Below, piece after piece: positions 61,446 through 64,000 of a stretch of 64,000 nucleotides of DNA. A program made the translations under genes and the position numbers. Every line of letters begins with the position of its first letter. Position 1 is the first letter of the stretch. Below the pieces are notes generated by a model. That model worked only from the letters and a program-made list of their open reading frames with translations. It did no database searches and was not told the DNA's origin. The stretch is from Zonotrichia leucophrys gambelii (taxonomy: Eukaryota; Chordata; Aves; Passeriformes; Passerellidae), in assembly GCF_028769735.1 (NCBI RefSeq), contig NC_088173.1, positions 10,189,038 through 10,253,037 on the forward strand, read 5' to 3'.

Positions 61446-62754
61446 AAAAAAAGAAGCAGCTAGAGTAGCTGTTGCAATAGTACTTCAATTTAAAAGTGTT
61501 TGCATTTGTTTTCAGTGAATACCTTTTGGAAAAGAGACCTTACCTATTCTTTAAGTTAATTACACAAAGCAAAAGTTTCCCCTAGTGCAAAAAACCACAA
61601 GGAAACAAATTTGAAAACGTTTTCTTCAAGCCATGTTGAATGAGTCTTTGGCTTAATCACTTTTTAAAAATATGAACTACTCAATAAGTATGGTTGCTAT
61701 GACAAACATCTACGCTTCCTTCATTTCTAAAAGGATTCAAAGCTCCTGACCAACTAATCTCTTAGGATATGTGGGAGATCAGAGGGCATGGCAGGAAAAG
61801 GACTGGAAAAGGGAATACTTCCTTGGAAATTACCTCAGAGCTTCAGCTTGATGTAAATCCAATCATTGCTCAGTATCAAACAGCTAATTTTTTAGTAACT
61901 AATTAAAGGGAAGATATTATTGTTTATCACATTCAGAGAAATATTTCTCCTCATCTTCCTTGTAAGCCAACTGCATAATGAGAGGAATTATTACAAGGAA
62001 AGGAAATTAAAATAGGAACAAATAAATAAAGAGTAAAGAAAAATAAAGTTTTAAGTTAAAATATAAACCAACTTTGAATAAATGAAAATTAAATGGCTCT
62101 AGTGAAATTATAAAATGTACATATCAAAATTCAATGTAAATTTTCTTTCTGAATGAGACAGTAAAAGTAATGTAAGGAAAGAGAAGCAGACAACCAGCCC
62201 AATAATTAACTGCATTCCCCATGATGTATTTGAACACATGCAGATTTCTTGGGGAAGATCAATAATGAACATGGATTGAGCATTAGTACTAGATACAATC
62301 TATGGATTTTCAGTGTTTCTTTGATCGGAGGTGGCATTTTGTGTTTTCTGAACCTGAATGTTTAATGTCAAAGCACTGTTAAAAAGTTATAAATTACCCA
62401 TCTGGAAGAAGCACAGTGCTGTCAGCCCCACCTATAATTGCTAAGATGACTGTCACCTTTATGAGAGTCTTCTTCACTCCTCTTTCTACACCTAAAAAAC
62501 AGAAGTCTTAGAACTCATTTAATTATGACATAACTTAATTATGGCAATTAACATAAGGATAAATGTGACTGTGAAGACATTGTCGCCTCCAGTCTGACAG
62601 AAACTAGTATCTGTTCCATTAACCCACTATAAATTACATCCTCAGGAAAAAAGAACAGGTTAGATCTTCATCATAAAATTCCCCTCCTCTTTCAATCACT
62701 AGTGGTATATTTCCATACATCCATTCCAGATGCATATATATAGACATAAATACA

Positions 62755-62775
62755 GGTATGTATGTATGTACGTAT
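62755..62775. repeat. GTAT tetranucleotide repeat
   Basis: About five GTAT units with one change (GTAC), a simple repeat. Confidence 0.8.
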
Positions 62776-64000
62776 TTATGGACACAGAGACACATATTAA
62801 TGTATTCTGAGCAAGGGTACCTTGTTCTTTCATTTCTACAGGGTTAAGTTCTTACATTCTCTAACTTAGGAGCTTTAGTCTTATTGCAATATTTGCATGG
62901 TGGCATTCAAGAGTGGCCCATCTAAGGAACCAATAACAAAAATATTTTGTGCACTCACTCAGAGTCAGTGCAAGCTCACCAGCATGCTCCAGTTAGCTGG
63001 CTCCTTATCTCCAAAACAGACAATGAAATTGGGCAAGTGTTGTTTGGCAGATGTAATGAAACCTTGTTAACACATTTTGGTTTGAGTTTTGGTTTTTATG
63101 AGGTTGGCTGGGTTTTTGTGCAGTGAACATTTGTTGTTGCTGCTTATGTTGTTAGTTTTTTTTCCCCAATAATGATACCTCCCATAGAGAGTGTAATGCC
63201 TTATTGCATTAAAAGTTTATTTTTCAAATGAAAAGTTAGATGACTGATAATGCATTCTAAGCCAAAGTGCATATGAGATTGCTATTTCTCTACCTGTGCC
63301 TAGAAGAAAAATTTAGTAATGTTTCCAATATCATATTAATAGATCCATTATCACAATTTTTGACAAAACTGCAGTCTTGAAAGCCTTTCCAAGTACTTTT
63401 CAGAGGCTACTCATAGTTTTCTTAGTAACACAGTCACTCAAGTGCTTGTATGAGATGTCAGTGCATAGTTTTAGTACATGGTTATATCACCAAACAAGGC
63501 ATTTCCAAATGGGAAGTGTTGCCTGTCAGTTGGATACGCTGTTTTGTTAGCTTGAGTCCCAGGAGCCTGAGACAATGAACCATCCATTTTAATGACACTC
63601 GATGATACTCTACTGCAAGTAATTATAGGATTCTTTCTGACAAGGCCCCAGGGCATCAAAGCAATCATTAGTAACTTCACAGATTTCAAAATATTACTAT
63701 AAAACTGTAGTGTGTAACAGGTATAAGCACAAAGCCAGGCACTTGCTGGGAGGAAATTCTGCCTTTCAGGTTCCAAGAACAGCTTGCACTCCACATGTAC
63801 TGCTGGATGCCAGGTGAATGCTTTGATCTTAATGCACTATCATACATAGAGGCCTTACGTGTGGTTAAAACAAAAATTACCCTGCATCACACATTTTATG
63901 CTTCACATGCATGATGCTCATCACAGAAAGGGCTCAACTGGCTCATTACCAGCTGCATTCAACATACTAAGTCACATTTCACTCATGGCATAAGATGCTT

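Larger units (their letters stand above)
56801..64000. other. AT-rich DNA, no recognisable gene or element
   Basis: Open frames reach 129 codons (58456-58845 plus) and 107 codons (63471-63794 minus), none recognised. An A-rich patch lies at about 60710-60734, a T/G-rich patch at about 63078-63170, and two small tandem repeats are listed separately. No CR1, SINE or LTR end was found. Confidence 0.55.

Overview
This is AT-rich vertebrate nuclear DNA without any gene I can support. The interspersed repeats point to a bird, most likely a songbird (passerine). They include CR1 LINE copies with the CR1 3' octamer end, a tRNA-Ile-like SINE with a CR1 tail of the TguSINE1 type, and several ERV long terminal repeats (LTRs) of kinds I recognise from passerine genomes. 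The bird call rests on repeat family recognition. The exact species, the chromosome, and whether this is intergenic or the inside of a long intron cannot be told from the sequence. Long open frames are few, none resembles a known cellular protein, and I saw no convincing exon.

Layout: 1-7905 is plain AT-rich DNA with one cluster of paired CATTGTC sites near 4.6 kb. An LTR-like repeat lies at 7906-8210. A decayed ERV pol fragment (RNase H region) runs straight into an LTR tail at 10370-11216, and a further related LTR sits at 13648-14052. A long repeat-poor stretch (14053-28635) follows, with only microsatellites, A-runs and a tandem hairpin repeat. From 28.6 to 33.3 kb come an LTR (28636-29157, plus), the SINE (30253-30400, plus) and a 1.3 kb GC-rich solo LTR (31945-33266, minus) with a 5-bp target duplication. 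The stretch 33267-45424 has no recognisable element. From 45.4 to 56.8 kb come a CR1 (45425-46330, minus), a solo LTR with a perfect 6-bp target duplication (50368-50796, minus), a second copy of the 28.6-kb LTR family in the opposite orientation carrying a 41-bp CR1-tail-like insertion (53520-54100, minus), an internally deleted CR1 (54880-56195, minus) and one more CR1 end (56562-56800, minus). The rest to 64000 is plain AT-rich DNA.

Nothing here works together as a pathway or operon. The window is a record of retroelement insertions in a gene-poor region. The best observations concern insertion structure: solo LTRs with intact target duplications, the CR1 with its reverse-transcriptase part missing, the tiny CR1-like insertion in an LTR, the pol-to-LTR collapse, and a CpG-rich LTR with a 25-G run. 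I did not find an undescribed biological system.
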